A stretch of DNA of 64,000 nucleotides from Rhodoglobus vestalii (GCF_006788895.1 NZ_VFRA01000001.1:1674001-1738000); one strand, 5' to 3'. Counted from the stretch's first letter, positions 34,670 to 44,884 are shown. The notes: generated from the sequence alone by a model not told the origin. Program-made: numbers and translations.

Positions 34670-34704
34670 TTCGCACACTCAACCGCTTAAAGGAGTAAGA
34701 GCAC

Positions 34705-36576
34705 ATGGCTCGAGCAGTAGGAATTGACCTCGGAACCACGAACTCAGTGGTTTCTGTTCTCGAAGGTGGAGAACCCACCGTCATCGCAAACGCCGAAGGA
34801 ATGCGCACCACGCCATCCGTCGTCGCATTCACCAAAGATGGCGAAGTTCTCGTCGGTGAAACCGCCAAGCGCCAAGCCGTCACCAACGTTGACCGCACCA
34901 TCGCCTCCGTCAAGCGCCACATTGGCACTGACTGGAAAGTCGAAATTGACGACAAAAAGTACACCCCGCAAGAGATCTCGGCCCGCACGCTGGCTAAGCT
35001 CAAGCGCGACGCCGAACAGTACCTGGGTGAAGACGTCACCGACGCAGTAATCACCGTTCCCGCATACTTCAACGACGCTGAGCGTCAGGCAACGAAGGAA
35101 GCCGGTGAAATCGCGGGCCTCAACGTTCTGCGCATCATCAACGAGCCCACCGCTGCCGCCCTCGCGTATGGCCTCGACAAGGGAAAAGAAGACGAACTCA
35201 TTCTCGTCTTCGACCTCGGTGGCGGAACGTTCGACGTCTCGCTGCTCGAAGTGGGCAAAGACGACGACTTCTCCACCATTCAGGTGCGCTCCACCTCGGG
35301 TGACAACCGCCTCGGTGGTGACGACTGGGATGCCCGCGTTGTTGACTACCTCATCCAGCGTTTCAAAGACTCGACCGGAGTTGACGTTTCTGGCGACAAG
35401 ATCGCCAAGCAGCGCCTTAAGGAAGCCGCCGAGCAGGCAAAGAAAGAGCTCTCGTCGCAGACCTCCGCGAGCATCCAGCTCCCGTACCTCTCGCTCACCG
35501 AGAATGGCCCAGCCAACCTCGACGAGACCCTCTCTCGCGCCAAGTTCGAAGAACTGACCGCAGACCTGCTCGAGCGCGTCACCAAGCCCTTCAACGACGT
35601 CATCAAAGAAGCCGGTGTGAAACTCAGCGAGGTGGCGCACGTCGTACTCGTTGGTGGATCCACCCGCATGCCCGCCGTTGTGGAGCTCGTCAAAAAGCTC
35701 ACCGGTGGCAAAGAGCCCAACAAGGGTGTCAACCCCGATGAGGTCGTCGCCGTCGGCGCCGCGCTCCAGGCCGGTGTGCTGAAGGGCGAGCGCAAAGACG
35801 TTCTCCTCATCGACGTCACCCCGCTGAGCCTCGGCATCGAAACCAAGGGCGGCATGATGACCAAGCTCATCGACCGCAACACCGCCATCCCCACCAAGCG
35901 AAGCGAAACCTTCACCACAGCGGATGACAACCAGCCGTCAGTGTCGATCCAAGTGTTCCAGGGTGAGCGTGAGTTCACTCGCGACAACAAGAACCTCGGA
36001 ACCTTCGAGCTCACCGGCATCGCCCCGGCCCCCCGCGGCATCCCGCAGGTTGAAGTTACCTTCGACATCGATGCCAACGGCATTGTGCACGTGTCTGCCA
36101 AAGACAAGGGCACCGGCAAGGAGCAATCGATGACCATCACCGGTGGGTCAAGCCTGTCGAAGGATGACATCGAGCGCATGGTGCGCGAGGGTGAAGAGCA
36201 CGCCGCGGACGACAAAGCACGTCGCGAGGCCGCCGAGGTTCGCAACAGTGCTGAGCAGCTGGCCTACTCCACCGGAAAACTCATCAAGGACAACGATGAC
36301 AAGCTGCCCGACGAGGTCAAGGCCGAGGTTCAGGCCGATGTCGACGCACTCAACACGGCACTCGCCGGTGACGACGAAGCCGCAGTAAAGACCGCGTTCG
36401 ACAAGTTGAGCGAGAGCCAGCAGAAGCTGGGCGAAGCAATCTACAAGCACCAGGAAGAAAACCCTGAGGCTGCAGAAAGCACCGAAGCTCCCGCCGACGA
36501 GAACTCTGACGAAGACATCGTCGATGCCGAAGTGGTCGACGACGAAGAGCCCGAATCGACAACGGACAAAAAATAG
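34705..36576 (+). CDS. dnaK: Hsp70 chaperone DnaK
   Basis: A 623-residue DnaK with the actin-like ATPase domain ([18 protein letters not shown]; phosphate 2 loop [13 protein letters not shown]; adenosine motif [13 protein letters not shown]). The linker is [18 protein letters not shown], the beta substrate-binding domain carries [20 protein letters not shown], and the acidic C-terminal tail is typical. It is the first gene of dnaK-grpE-dnaJ-hspR. Two HspR boxes upstream give autoregulated heat-shock control. It folds client proteins in the cytoplasm with GrpE and DnaJ. Confidence 0.98.
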   Translation: MARAVGIDLGTTNSVVSVLEGGEPTVIANAEGMRTTPSVVAFTKDGEVLVGETAKRQAVTNVDRTIASVKRHIGTDWKVEIDDKKYTPQEISARTLAKLKRDAEQYLGEDVTDAVITVPAYFNDAERQATKEAGEIAGLNVLRIINEPTAAALAYGLDKGKEDELILVFDLGGGTFDVSLLEVGKDDDFSTIQVRSTSGDNRLGGDDWDARVVDYLIQRFKDSTGVDVSGDKIAKQRLKEAAEQAKKELSSQTSASIQLPYLSLTENGPANLDETLSRAKFEELTADLLERVTKPFNDVIKEAGVKLSEVAHVVLVGGSTRMPAVVELVKKLTGGKEPNKGVNPDEVVAVGAALQAGVLKGERKDVLLIDVTPLSLGIETKGGMMTKLIDRNTAIPTKRSETFTTADDNQPSVSIQVFQGEREFTRDNKNLGTFELTGIAPAPRGIPQVEVTFDIDANGIVHVSAKDKGTGKEQSMTITGGSSLSKDDIERMVREGEEHAADDKARREAAEVRNSAEQLAYSTGKLIKDNDDKLPDEVKAEVQADVDALNTALAGDDEAAVKTAFDKLSESQQKLGEAIYKHQEENPEAAESTEAPADENSDEDIVDAEVVDDEEPESTTDKK

Positions 36577-37344
36577 ATGTCAGACAAGAACAAGAACAAG
36601 AAGAACAAGGACCACGACGAGCACAAGGAGCCGGTGATTCGCGACAAGCGTCGCGTCGATCCGGAAACCGGCGACATCCGTGCGACCCCCTCGTCTGCTG
36701 CAGAAGACTCCGCGGCAGGCGAGGGGCAACCCGCCGGCAGTGCAGAGATGGCGTCAGGATCAGTGGATGACACTGCTCACCCCGACGCAGCCGCCGAGCA
36801 CGGGGCCGACGCCGATGCCGGCGCGGACTCGAACGCGGACGCCGATGCTGAGCTGACCGATGGCGAGACCGTAGCAAACGAGTTGAGCGCAGAAGACCAG
36901 CAACTGCTCGAGGATGCGAGCCGCGATCTCGTGGCTGAGATGCGTGATCAGATGCTGCGTGCTCAAGCCGAACTGGTGAACTTTCGCTCCCGCGTTGAAC
37001 GTGATCGGGTGACCAATCGCGAAGCGGTCATCGCCGACGTAGTCCGGTCGATGCTGCCAGCACTTGACGACCTCGATCGTGCAGACAAGCACGGCGACAT
37101 CATCGAGGGCACCCCGCTGGCACTGGTTGCACACAAGATCTCGTCCAGCTTTGAGCGGTTTGGCCTGCGCAAAGTGGGCGAGAAAGGCGAAGTCTTCGAC
37201 CCCGCCTTCCATGAAGCTGTTGTGCACCTGACCGACCCGGAAGCGAAAGAAAACACCATCGCCGACGTGTTCGAGCCTGGCTACATTCTTGGTGAGCGCG
37301 TTGTTCGCGCCGCGAAGGTTGCCGTCTCCGGCCCAACCCAGTAA
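36577..37344 (+). CDS. grpE: Nucleotide exchange factor GrpE
   Basis: A 255-residue protein. A long acidic, disordered N-terminal region (about residues 1-105) is unusually extended. The coiled coil (RDQMLRAQAELVNFRSRVERDR) and the C-terminal beta domain (VGEKGEVFDPAFHEAVVHL, FEPGYILGERVVRAAKVAVS) are standard. It dimerises and releases ADP from DnaK. The ATG directly follows the dnaK stop codon. Confidence 0.96.
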   Translation: MSDKNKNKKNKDHDEHKEPVIRDKRRVDPETGDIRATPSSAAEDSAAGEGQPAGSAEMASGSVDDTAHPDAAAEHGADADAGADSNADADAELTDGETVANELSAEDQQLLEDASRDLVAEMRDQMLRAQAELVNFRSRVERDRVTNREAVIADVVRSMLPALDDLDRADKHGDIIEGTPLALVAHKISSSFERFGLRKVGEKGEVFDPAFHEAVVHLTDPEAKENTIADVFEPGYILGERVVRAAKVAVSGPTQ

Positions 37345-37361
37345 CCCGGAGGTGGCGTGTA

Positions 37362-38351
37362 GTGGCAAGCCAAGACTGGTTCGATAAGGACTTTTATGCC
37401 GTGCTCGGAGTATCGAAAGATGTGTCCGCCCCAGAGCTCAAAAAGACCTATCGCAAACTCGCGCGACAGTTTCACCCCGACTCCAACCCCGGAGACCCCG
37501 CATCAGAGTCGCGCTTCAAAGAAATTAGTGAAGCGCACTCGGTGCTCTCCAACCCAGAACTGCGACAAGAATACGATCAGGTTCGCGCCATGGGATCGGG
37601 CGCACGCTTCACCGCGGGCGGCCAATCCGGCGGCTTCGAAGATGTTTTCGGGGGAATGTTTGGCGGTGGTGGTGGGGGTCAGCGCTACAGCGGTGGCCAA
37701 CAATACGGCGGGCAATCGGGCTCGAGCTTTGAAGACCTGCTGGGGGGAATGTTCGGTGGCGGTGGTGCGGGCGGCCCGGCTGGCTTTCGGGGTGGACCCG
37801 CGAAAGGTCGCGACCTAGCCGCAACCACCACCCTCGATTTCGCAACCGCTATCAACGGCGAAACAATCAAACTGCAGCCCGCTGGCGGCCGGCCCATGAA
37901 CGTCAAGATTCCTGCGGGAGTCAACGACGGTCAAAAGATCCGCCTCAAAGGCAAGGGCGAAGCCAGCCCCAATGGTGGCCAATCAGGAGACTTGGTGCTC
38001 ACCGTGACCGTTCGCAAGCACCCCATCTTTGAACGCGAAGGCAACAACCTTCGGGTTTCAGTGCCGGTGACGTTTGTGGAAGCGGCGCTCGGAGCCACCA
38101 TAGAGGTACCCACCCTAGGAGGCGCCCCGGTGAAACTGAAAGTCGCCCCCGGAACACCCAGTGGCCGAGTGCTGCGAGTCAAAGGTCGGGGAGTGACCAC
38201 AACCCGAGCAACCGGCGACCTGCTGGCCGAAGTGCAGGTAGCGGTGCCCAACCGCATCCCCGAAGCCGCACTCGAACACCTGGAAGCATTCGCCAAAGCA
38301 ATGCCAAGCGAAAACCCGCGCGACGACCTGATTGCCCGAGCCAGGAGCTAA
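37362..38351 (+). CDS. dnaJ: DnaJ-type cochaperone without zinc finger
   Basis: A 329-residue J protein. The N-terminal J domain has the HPD motif (ARQFHPDSNPGD), then a Gly/Phe-rich region with two similar blocks (FEDVFGGMFGGGG, FEDLLGGMFGGGG), then the C-terminal substrate domains. The four CxxCxGxG repeats of type I DnaJ are absent, so this is type II (CbpA/DnaJ1-like). It stimulates the DnaK ATPase. The GTG start is 17 nt after grpE, behind GGAGG. Confidence 0.93.
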   Translation: MASQDWFDKDFYAVLGVSKDVSAPELKKTYRKLARQFHPDSNPGDPASESRFKEISEAHSVLSNPELRQEYDQVRAMGSGARFTAGGQSGGFEDVFGGMFGGGGGGQRYSGGQQYGGQSGSSFEDLLGGMFGGGGAGGPAGFRGGPAKGRDLAATTTLDFATAINGETIKLQPAGGRPMNVKIPAGVNDGQKIRLKGKGEASPNGGQSGDLVLTVTVRKHPIFEREGNNLRVSVPVTFVEAALGATIEVPTLGGAPVKLKVAPGTPSGRVLRVKGRGVTTTRATGDLLAEVQVAVPNRIPEAALEHLEAFAKAMPSENPRDDLIARARS

Positions 38352-38356
38352 CCCCA

Positions 38357-38791
38357 ATGGATGAGTACACGCCCGCCCTTGCTATTGCCGTTGCGGCAGA
38401 GCTGGCAGGCATGCATCCGCAAACGCTGCGACAGTACGACCGCCTGGGTCTCGTCTCCCCCACGAGAACCAGCGGTCGGTCGCGACGCTACTGCATGCGC
38501 GACGTCATGCAATTGCGCGAGATTGCCGCGCTCAGTGCGCAAGGGCTCAACCTTGAAGGCATCAAGCGGATTCTCGACCTCGAAAACCGAGTCAGTGAGC
38601 TGAGTTCTCGGGTGCACGAACTTGAGGCTGCGCTGGCCGATGAACTGCTCTCCCGGCCGGGGCGTCGTGTTTTTGCGGCCGGTTCCGCCGGAGAAGTGAT
38701 TTCGCTCAAAGCAGGAACCCGCACCGAACGTGCCGACCAGGTGGTGGTGTGGCGCCCCTTCACCCGACGCGACAACCAACTGCCCCGATGA
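38357..38791 (+). CDS. hspR: Heat-shock repressor HspR (MerR family)
   Basis: A 144-residue MerR-type regulator. The helix-turn-helix is AVAAELAGMHPQTLRQYDRLGLVSPTRTSGRSRRY, and a short coiled coil (LDLENRVSELSSRVHELEAAL) serves for dimerisation. It binds HAIR elements such as those at 34586 and 34649 and represses the dnaK operon, with DnaK as corepressor in known systems. Its stop overlaps the start of the next gene by 4 nt. Confidence 0.95.
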   Translation: MDEYTPALAIAVAAELAGMHPQTLRQYDRLGLVSPTRTSGRSRRYCMRDVMQLREIAALSAQGLNLEGIKRILDLENRVSELSSRVHELEAALADELLSRPGRRVFAAGSAGEVISLKAGTRTERADQVVVWRPFTRRDNQLPR

Positions 38792-39561
38792 TCCCCCGCG
38801 AAGCGCCCCCGCTCGGCAGCGCCACCATTCTGAGCCAACGCTGGAGCGAAGTGAGCTTCCTGCACTGGCGAGTCGACCCCAGCCTCGTTGAACCGCACAT
38901 GCCCGCCGGGTGCCGTCCCGACGTTTTTGACGGCAGCAGCTGGGTCGGAATCATCGCCTTCCAGATGTCGAAAAGTTCCTTCTTTGGTGGGCCCAGCATC
39001 CCGTGGCTCGGCGATTTTCCTGAAGTAAATGTGCGCCTCTACTCAATCGATGAGCAGGGCCGCCGCGGCGTCGTCTTCGTCTCCCTCGAAGCCTCACACC
39101 TGATCCCGGTACTGATGGCACGCGCCGCCTTCGGCCTGCCCTACCAGTGGGCCTCAATGAAGATTGGGCAGCGCGACGGCAAAGTGGCCTACAAAACACG
39201 ACGACACGGCCAACCGGATGCCGCATCCCACATCATTGTGCAACCAACCGACGATCCAGCAGCGAGCGTTGCCCTCGCAGCCGACCCCCTCGCCACATTT
39301 CTCACAGCGCGCTGGGCGTTTCACGAAACCCACCGCGGAGCCACCATCTACTGCCGCAATCACCACGAACCGTGGCCCCTGCAGCCGGCAACACTGCTAC
39401 ACCTCGACGACGGGCTATTGGCCGTCGCTGGCTTCGAGGGGCTTGCCGACCGCGCCCCCGATTCGGTGCTCTACGCCAGCGAAGTGCGCACCGTTTTCGC
39501 AGCAGCAGAGAACAACAAACAACGTGAAAGAGTTTGGCAAGCGCGCTTACGAGCGGTCTAG
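38788..39561 (+). CDS. DUF2071 (YqjF-like) protein
   Basis: A 257-residue protein of the DUF2071/YqjF family, with WSEVSFLHWRVDPSLVEPHMPAG, FPEVNVRLYSIDEQGRRGVVFVSLEA and LPYQWASMKI. The family fold is related to acetoacetate decarboxylase-like domains, but no activity is established. The ATG at 38788 overlaps hspR (ATGA), so it may be expressed with the heat-shock operon, which is unexpected for this family and may only reflect tight packing. Confidence 0.85.
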   Translation: MIPREAPPLGSATILSQRWSEVSFLHWRVDPSLVEPHMPAGCRPDVFDGSSWVGIIAFQMSKSSFFGGPSIPWLGDFPEVNVRLYSIDEQGRRGVVFVSLEASHLIPVLMARAAFGLPYQWASMKIGQRDGKVAYKTRRHGQPDAASHIIVQPTDDPAASVALAADPLATFLTARWAFHETHRGATIYCRNHHEPWPLQPATLLHLDDGLLAVAGFEGLADRAPDSVLYASEVRTVFAAAENNKQRERVWQARLRAV

Positions 39562-39644
39562 ATTCCTGACACGACCATTGCCTCTCCGCGAGCAAAGGGC
39601 CATGATAAGTAGTCATCAGGACGCCCAGTTAAGCAGGAGGCACC

Positions 39645-40493
39645 ATGACAATGGTTCGCGCAGCAATAACTCAGACCACTTGGACCGGCGATAAAGAGTC
39701 GATGATCGAAAAGCATGAGCAGTTTGCTCGTGATGCGAAAGATCAGGGCGCTCAGATCATCTGCTTCCAAGAGTTGTTCTACGGCCCATATTTCGGGATT
39801 ACCGAAGATAAGAAGTATTACGCCTACGCGGAGCCTGTTGATGGCCCGATCGTGAAGCGTTTTCAGGCACTCGCCAAAGAACTCGATCTGGTCATGATTC
39901 TGCCGATCTATGAAGAAGACATGCCGGGGGTGTATTACAACACCGCGGTCGTCGTTGACTCCGACGGCACCAACCTCGGCTCGTACCGCAAACACCACAT
40001 CCCGCACCTCGACAGGTTTTGGGAAAAGTTCTACTTTCGCCCCGGCAACCTCGGCTACCCCGTTTTCAACACCGCGGTCGGCCCGATCGGTCTCTACATC
40101 TGCTACGACCGCCACTTTCCTGAAGGTTGGCGTGAACTTGGCCTCAACGGCGCGCAGATTGTGTTCAACCCGAACGCCACCAAACCGGGACTCTCCAACC
40201 GGCTGTGGGAGGTTGAAGGCCCCGCGGCGGCCGTCGCCAACGGCTATTTTGTGTTGCAGCCGAACCGGGTTGGCCGCGAAGACAACGAATATGGTGAACT
40301 AGCGGTCGACTTCTATGGCACCAGCCAGGTCATCGACCCGCGCGGCAACTTTGTGGGCGAACGCGGATCAGGCACCGACGAGGAGCTCATGATTCGCGAC
40401 CTCGACATGGATCTGATTCGCCAAATGCGCGACGACTGGCAGTTCTACCGCGACCGTCGTCCGGATTCTTACACCTCAATCCCGAAGCCGTAA
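39645..40493 (+). CDS. Beta-ureidopropionase / N-carbamoyl amidase (nitrilase superfamily)
   Basis: A 282-residue carbon-nitrogen hydrolase with the catalytic triad in FQELFYGPYF (Glu), YRKHHIPH (Lys) and YICYDRHFPEGWR (Cys). Sequence and neighbours fit N-carbamoyl-beta-alanine amidohydrolase, the last step of reductive pyrimidine breakdown. N-carbamoylputrescine or N-carbamoyl-D-amino acid hydrolysis are alternatives. A strong AGGAGG precedes the ATG. First gene of a seven-gene operon with dihydropyrimidinase next. Confidence 0.88.
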   Translation: MTMVRAAITQTTWTGDKESMIEKHEQFARDAKDQGAQIICFQELFYGPYFGITEDKKYYAYAEPVDGPIVKRFQALAKELDLVMILPIYEEDMPGVYYNTAVVVDSDGTNLGSYRKHHIPHLDRFWEKFYFRPGNLGYPVFNTAVGPIGLYICYDRHFPEGWRELGLNGAQIVFNPNATKPGLSNRLWEVEGPAAAVANGYFVLQPNRVGREDNEYGELAVDFYGTSQVIDPRGNFVGERGSGTDEELMIRDLDMDLIRQMRDDWQFYRDRRPDSYTSIPKP

Positions 40494-40504
40494 AGGAGCG
40501 AACC

Positions 40505-41968
40505 ATGGCCACCACTCTCATTTCTGGCGGAACCGTCGTCAGCTCAACAGGCCGGGCACCCGCCGACGTTCTCATCGACGGCGAAGTAATCACAGCAGTG
40601 CTGTCACCGGGCAGCACCCTCTTCGGAACGGATGTTGCGGCATCCGTCGACCGTGTCATTGATGCCACCGGCAAGTACGTCATCCCCGGCGGCATTGATG
40701 CGCACACCCACATGGAGTTGCCGTTCGGCGGCACGGCAGCGATCGACACGTTCGAGACGGGCACTCGCGCTGCCGCCTGGGGAGGCACGACGTCAATCAT
40801 CGACTTCGCTGTGCAAACCTACGGCACCCGCATCGAGGATGCCCTCGCCACCTGGCATGAGAAGGCGGCAGGTAACTGCGCGATCGACTATGGCTTTCAC
40901 CAGATTGTCGGCGATGTCACCCCGGAATCGTTGAAGGCGATGGAACGCCTCCCCGACGAGGGCATCACAAGCTTCAAAATGTTCATGGCGTATCCGGGAG
41001 TTTTTTATTCGGATGACGCACAAATCCTGAAGGCAATGCAGGTGTCGCGCGACACCGGCCTCATGACGATGATGCACGCGGAAAACGGTCCGGTCATTGA
41101 CGTGCTTGCCGAGCAACTGGTAGCGCAGGGCAAAACGGACCCGTACTATCACGGAGTTGCCCGGGCCTGGGAGATGGAAGAGGAGGCCACGCACCGCGCC
41201 ATCATGCTGGCGAAGCTCACCGGCGCGCCACTGTATGTGGTGCACGTCAGTGCAAAGCAAGCGGTCGAGCAAATCGCTGGTGCTCGCGATCGCGGCCAGA
41301 ACGTTTTCGCCGAAACCTGCCCCCAGTACCTCTACTTGAGCCTCGAAGAACAGCTCGGCGCGCAGAGCGAGCAGTACGGTCACTTCGAGGGCGCCAAATG
41401 GGTGTGTTCGACTCCGCTGCGTTCGCGCGAAGAGGGCCACCAGCAGGCAATGTGGCAGTCACTGCGCACCAACGATGTGCAAATGGTGTCCACCGACCAC
41501 TGCCCGTTCTGCATGAAGGACCAGAAAGAGCTGGGGCTCGCCGACTTCCGCAAAATTCCCAACGGAATCGGGTCGGTCGAACACCGCATGGACCTCATGT
41601 ACCAGGGTGTTGTCACCGGCGAGATCACCCTCGAACGCTGGGTTGAACTGACCAGCACCACGCCCGCACGAATGTTTGGAATCTACGGCAGAAAGGGCGT
41701 CATCCAGCCCGGAGCGGACGCCGACATCGTTGTGTATGACCCCAACGGGCACACCTCGATTGGTATGCCCGTCGATGAGAACGGCAAGCCGACCGGTAGG
41801 AAGCACCACATGAATATGGATCATGCGGCCTGGGAAGGGTTCGAAATTGATGGTCGCGTCGACACCGTCATCTCGCGCGGCAAAGTGATCGTTGCCGATG
41901 ACCAGTACCTCGGCACGAAAGGTGACGGCCGCTTCATGAAGCGCGGTCTCACTCAGTACCTGACCTAA
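40505..41968 (+). CDS. hydA: Dihydropyrimidinase / D-hydantoinase
   Basis: A 487-residue metal-dependent cyclic amidohydrolase. Metal ligands sit in GGIDAHTHMELPFGG, the carboxylated lysine region (ITSFKMFMAYPG), MMHAENG, YVVHVSAKQAV and the Asp of STDHCPF. It opens dihydrouracil or 5-substituted hydantoins to the N-carbamoyl acids that the preceding amidase can hydrolyse. Spacing of 11 nt and AAAGGAG indicate one operon. Confidence 0.93.
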   Translation: MATTLISGGTVVSSTGRAPADVLIDGEVITAVLSPGSTLFGTDVAASVDRVIDATGKYVIPGGIDAHTHMELPFGGTAAIDTFETGTRAAAWGGTTSIIDFAVQTYGTRIEDALATWHEKAAGNCAIDYGFHQIVGDVTPESLKAMERLPDEGITSFKMFMAYPGVFYSDDAQILKAMQVSRDTGLMTMMHAENGPVIDVLAEQLVAQGKTDPYYHGVARAWEMEEEATHRAIMLAKLTGAPLYVVHVSAKQAVEQIAGARDRGQNVFAETCPQYLYLSLEEQLGAQSEQYGHFEGAKWVCSTPLRSREEGHQQAMWQSLRTNDVQMVSTDHCPFCMKDQKELGLADFRKIPNGIGSVEHRMDLMYQGVVTGEITLERWVELTSTTPARMFGIYGRKGVIQPGADADIVVYDPNGHTSIGMPVDENGKPTGRKHHMNMDHAAWEGFEIDGRVDTVISRGKVIVADDQYLGTKGDGRFMKRGLTQYLT

Positions 41969-42016
41969 ACAGATTCCTTCGCGTCGCCCAATCTTCCACC
42001 ACGAACGAGGAGCCCC

Positions 42017-43033
42017 ATGGACTTCGGAGCAGTACTGCAGACCAACCCACCCGCATCACGCACGGTGCAGCTCGCCAAGCTGGCCGAAGCCCACGGCTTC
42101 AGCCACGTGTGGACATTCGACTCGCACATCCTGTGGCAGGAGCCTTACGTTATCTACAGCCAGATTCTGGCCGAAACTCGAAAGATTACGATTGGGCCGA
42201 TGGTGACGAACCCGGCGACCCGTGATTGGACTGTCACGGCATCCACGTACGCGACCCTGAACGAGATGTACGGCAACCGCACCATCTGCGGTATCGGGCG
42301 CGGCGACTCGGCAGTGCGTGTGACTAACGGCAAACCAACAACGCTCAAGGATCTGCGCGAGTCGATCCACGTCATCCGCGAACTAGCGAACTCGCGCTCG
42401 GTCGAATACGGCGGGGCTCAATTGCAGTTTCCGTGGAGCCACGGTTCCGAACTTGAGGTGTGGGTTGCCGCTTATGGCCCGCTCGCGCTGAAACTTGCCG
42501 GTGAAGTTGGCGACGGCTTTATTCTGCAGCTTGCCGACCTCGACATCGCCGAGTGGATGATCAAGAAGGTACGCGATGCGGCCGAAGCGGTCGGCCGAGA
42601 CCCGATGTCCGTCAAGTTCTGTGTTGCTGCCCCCATGTATATCGGTGATGACTGGGAGCACATGCGCGACCAGTGCCGTTGGTTCGGAGGCATGGTCGGC
42701 AACCATGTGGCTGACATCGTGGCGAAGTATGGTGCCGACGGCTCGGTACCGACGGCGCTGACGGATTACATCGCCGACCGTGAAGGCTACGACTACAACC
42801 AGCACGGCCGTGCCGGAAACTCGCACGCTGCGTTCGTTCCTGACGAGATCGTCGACCGCTTCTGCATCATGGGCACCGCTGAGCAGCACATCGAGAAGCT
42901 CGAGAAACTCAGAAAACTCGGTGTTGATCAATTCGCTGGCTACCTGCAACACGACAACAAAGAAGAGACGTTGAGGGTGTACGGCGAGACCGTGATTCCT
43001 GCTTTCGCAGACACTGTGGCTGCGAAAGTGTGA
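42017..43033 (+). CDS. LLM-class flavin-dependent oxidoreductase (TIGR03842-like)
   Basis: A 338-residue luciferase-like TIM barrel with DFGAVLQTNPPASRTVQLAKLAEAHGFSHVWTFDSH at the start, and ITIGPMVTNPATRD, CGIGRGDSAVR and VWVAAYGPLALKLAGEVGDGFILQL. These fit the F420-dependent LLM subgroup that occurs next to hydantoinase genes. It may reduce or oxygenate a pyrimidine-like or hydantoin-like ring before hydrolysis. Cofactor (F420 or FMN) and substrate are inferred. Confidence 0.85.
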   Translation: MDFGAVLQTNPPASRTVQLAKLAEAHGFSHVWTFDSHILWQEPYVIYSQILAETRKITIGPMVTNPATRDWTVTASTYATLNEMYGNRTICGIGRGDSAVRVTNGKPTTLKDLRESIHVIRELANSRSVEYGGAQLQFPWSHGSELEVWVAAYGPLALKLAGEVGDGFILQLADLDIAEWMIKKVRDAAEAVGRDPMSVKFCVAAPMYIGDDWEHMRDQCRWFGGMVGNHVADIVAKYGADGSVPTALTDYIADREGYDYNQHGRAGNSHAAFVPDEIVDRFCIMGTAEQHIEKLEKLRKLGVDQFAGYLQHDNKEETLRVYGETVIPAFADTVAAKV

Positions 43034-43037
43034 GCCG

Positions 43038-43991
43038 ATGACAGCCACCCGGGACGACCGCCGTGCGGATGCTGCCATCCGCTCGGCGAGGCCGGCAAGC
43101 GCGGTGTCACACCGGGCGCGCCTTCGCCTTGTTGGTGGCTTCACCTGGGGTATCGCCGGGGTGCTGCTGATCGCTCTGCTGTGGGAGGGGTACAAGTTTT
43201 TGGGGCCCGCCGACGGCTTCTCCATCGGCGAGCTTCGCGTGCTGCCGCGCACAACAGATCTCGCAATGCCCCATCTCTGGGACATGCTGGTGCGTCTCGC
43301 CGAGCCCGTCACTCGCGCTGATGACGCATTGCCCCTCTGGGCGGTCGTTGGATTCGCCGCCGCAACCACGCTGGGCATTGCTGCGGCAGGCTGGCTGGTC
43401 GGTGTCGTCGTAGGTGTCAGTTTTGCGCTCGTGATGCAGCGGTGGCGGTTAGCCGAGTTTGGCCTGCTGCCGTGGATTGTCATTAGCCAGACCGTGCCCC
43501 TTATCGCGTTTGCTCCCGTGGTAAAAAGTTGGGGCTCGCGCGTGGAGATCGGCAGTTTCGAGTGGCAGGACTGGATGTCGGTGGCCCTCATCGCGAGCTA
43601 TCTTGCGTTTTTTCCGATAACCATTGGCGCCCTCAAGGGACTGCAGTCTCCTGACCGCATCCATGTCGAACTATTCGAGACGTACGCCTCGGGCTATTGG
43701 GCGACGCTCAAGCGTCTTCGACTTCCGGCAGCAGTGCCCTACCTTTTGCCGGCCCTTCGACTTGGCGCCGCGAACGCCGTCATTGGTGCGGTTGTTGCCG
43801 AGGTCTCAACAGGGCTCCAGGGTGGCATTGGGCGCCTTCTCATCCAATTCGCCGGGCAGGCGTCGGGCGACCCAGCAAAAGCATGGGCACCGATATTCGG
43901 CGCCATCGTGCTCGGGCTCGTAGCGGCCGGTTCCGTTGCTCTGCTCGGCGTGATTCTCAAGGACTACCGACGAACCGAGGAGACCGCATGA
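43038..43991 (+). CDS. ABC importer permease (THI5/NMT1-type system), first copy
   Basis: A 317-residue permease of the BPD/SsuC-TauC group. Membrane segments run from about residue 40, and the cytoplasmic EAA loop is LFETYASGYWATLKRLRLPAAVPYLLPALRLGAANAVIGA. With the ATPase, a second permease and the lipoprotein that follow, it forms an importer for a pyrimidine-like ring compound, judged from the enzymes upstream. Its stop overlaps the ATPase start (ATGA). Confidence 0.88.
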   Translation: MTATRDDRRADAAIRSARPASAVSHRARLRLVGGFTWGIAGVLLIALLWEGYKFLGPADGFSIGELRVLPRTTDLAMPHLWDMLVRLAEPVTRADDALPLWAVVGFAAATTLGIAAAGWLVGVVVGVSFALVMQRWRLAEFGLLPWIVISQTVPLIAFAPVVKSWGSRVEIGSFEWQDWMSVALIASYLAFFPITIGALKGLQSPDRIHVELFETYASGYWATLKRLRLPAAVPYLLPALRLGAANAVIGAVVAEVSTGLQGGIGRLLIQFAGQASGDPAKAWAPIFGAIVLGLVAAGSVALLGVILKDYRRTEETA

Positions 43992-44884
43992 GCGATCACA
44001 TCCCCACTTCAGCAATTCAGAATGACCAGACGGATGCCGTTGCCCTCACTGAAGCTGCAGCCGTTGAGGTGCGCGGGGTCGACAAGCACTTCGAAACCGC
44101 ATCCGGCATCGTGAACGCGCTCGAGGCGATCAACCTCACCATCGCTGATGACGAATTCGTGTCACTCATCGGACCCTCGGGTTGCGGCAAGTCCACACTC
44201 ATGAGACTCATCGCCGACCTTGATACGCCCAGTGCTGGGGATCTCACCGTCTTTGGCAAGACCGCAACGCAGGCGCGTCTTGACCAGGACTACGGAATTG
44301 CGTTCCAGCAGGCCGGGCTACTGCCCTGGCGCACCGTCGCCGCGAACGTTGCACTACCGCTCGAACTTCATGGTGTGGCATCCTCAACTCGTCGGTCTCG
44401 TGTCGCCGAATTGCTCGACATGGTCGGCCTCAACGAGTTTGCCGATCGGTTTCCCGACCAGCTTTCTGGCGGTATGCAGCAGCGGGTTGCGATTGCCCGG
44501 TCACTCGCCGAAGAACCACGGCTGCTGCTGATGGATGAACCGTTCGGGGCGCTCGATGAGATGACCCGCGAGAAGATGCAAACCGATCTCGTTCGTATCG
44601 CGGCTGATACCGGGGCAGCTGTGGTCTTCGTGACGCACTCCATCCCCGAGGCAGTGTTCCTCTCCGATCGTGTCGTTGTCATGTCGCCGCGACCGGGCCG
44701 AATCAGCCAGATAGTGCCGATGCGATTCGGCGCTGCCGCAGGTCGCGAGGATCGCACCGACGAGTTGCGTGAAGATACAGCGTTCTTCGAGATGGTGACC
44801 GAGGTGCGCGAAGCGCTGCACGGCGGGGCGGCAGACCAACCCGGGCTCGAAGCGCGATCTGCTCAAGGAGTGGAGTCTCGATGA
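43988..44884 (+). CDS. ABC importer ATP-binding protein (SsuB/TauB-like)
   Basis: A 298-residue ABC ATPase. Walker A GPSGCGKST, Q-loop FQQAGLLPWRTV, signature LSGGMQQR, Walker B LLLMDEPFGALDEMT and switch His VTHSIPEAVFLSD are all intact. It belongs to the nitrate/sulfonate/taurine-like class that energises NMT1-type importers. The N-terminal 30 residues are extra compared with most members. Both ends overlap the permease genes by 4 nt. Confidence 0.92.
   Translation: MSDHIPTSAIQNDQTDAVALTEAAAVEVRGVDKHFETASGIVNALEAINLTIADDEFVSLIGPSGCGKSTLMRLIADLDTPSAGDLTVFGKTATQARLDQDYGIAFQQAGLLPWRTVAANVALPLELHGVASSTRRSRVAELLDMVGLNEFADRFPDQLSGGMQQRVAIARSLAEEPRLLLMDEPFGALDEMTREKMQTDLVRIAADTGAAVVFVTHSIPEAVFLSDRVVVMSPRPGRISQIVPMRFGAAAGREDRTDELREDTAFFEMVTEVREALHGGAADQPGLEARSAQGVESR

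Noticed and set aside
34744..35640. Long minus-strand open frame opposite dnaK
   Set aside because: An antisense frame produced by codon bias in dnaK; no ribosome binding site or protein features.
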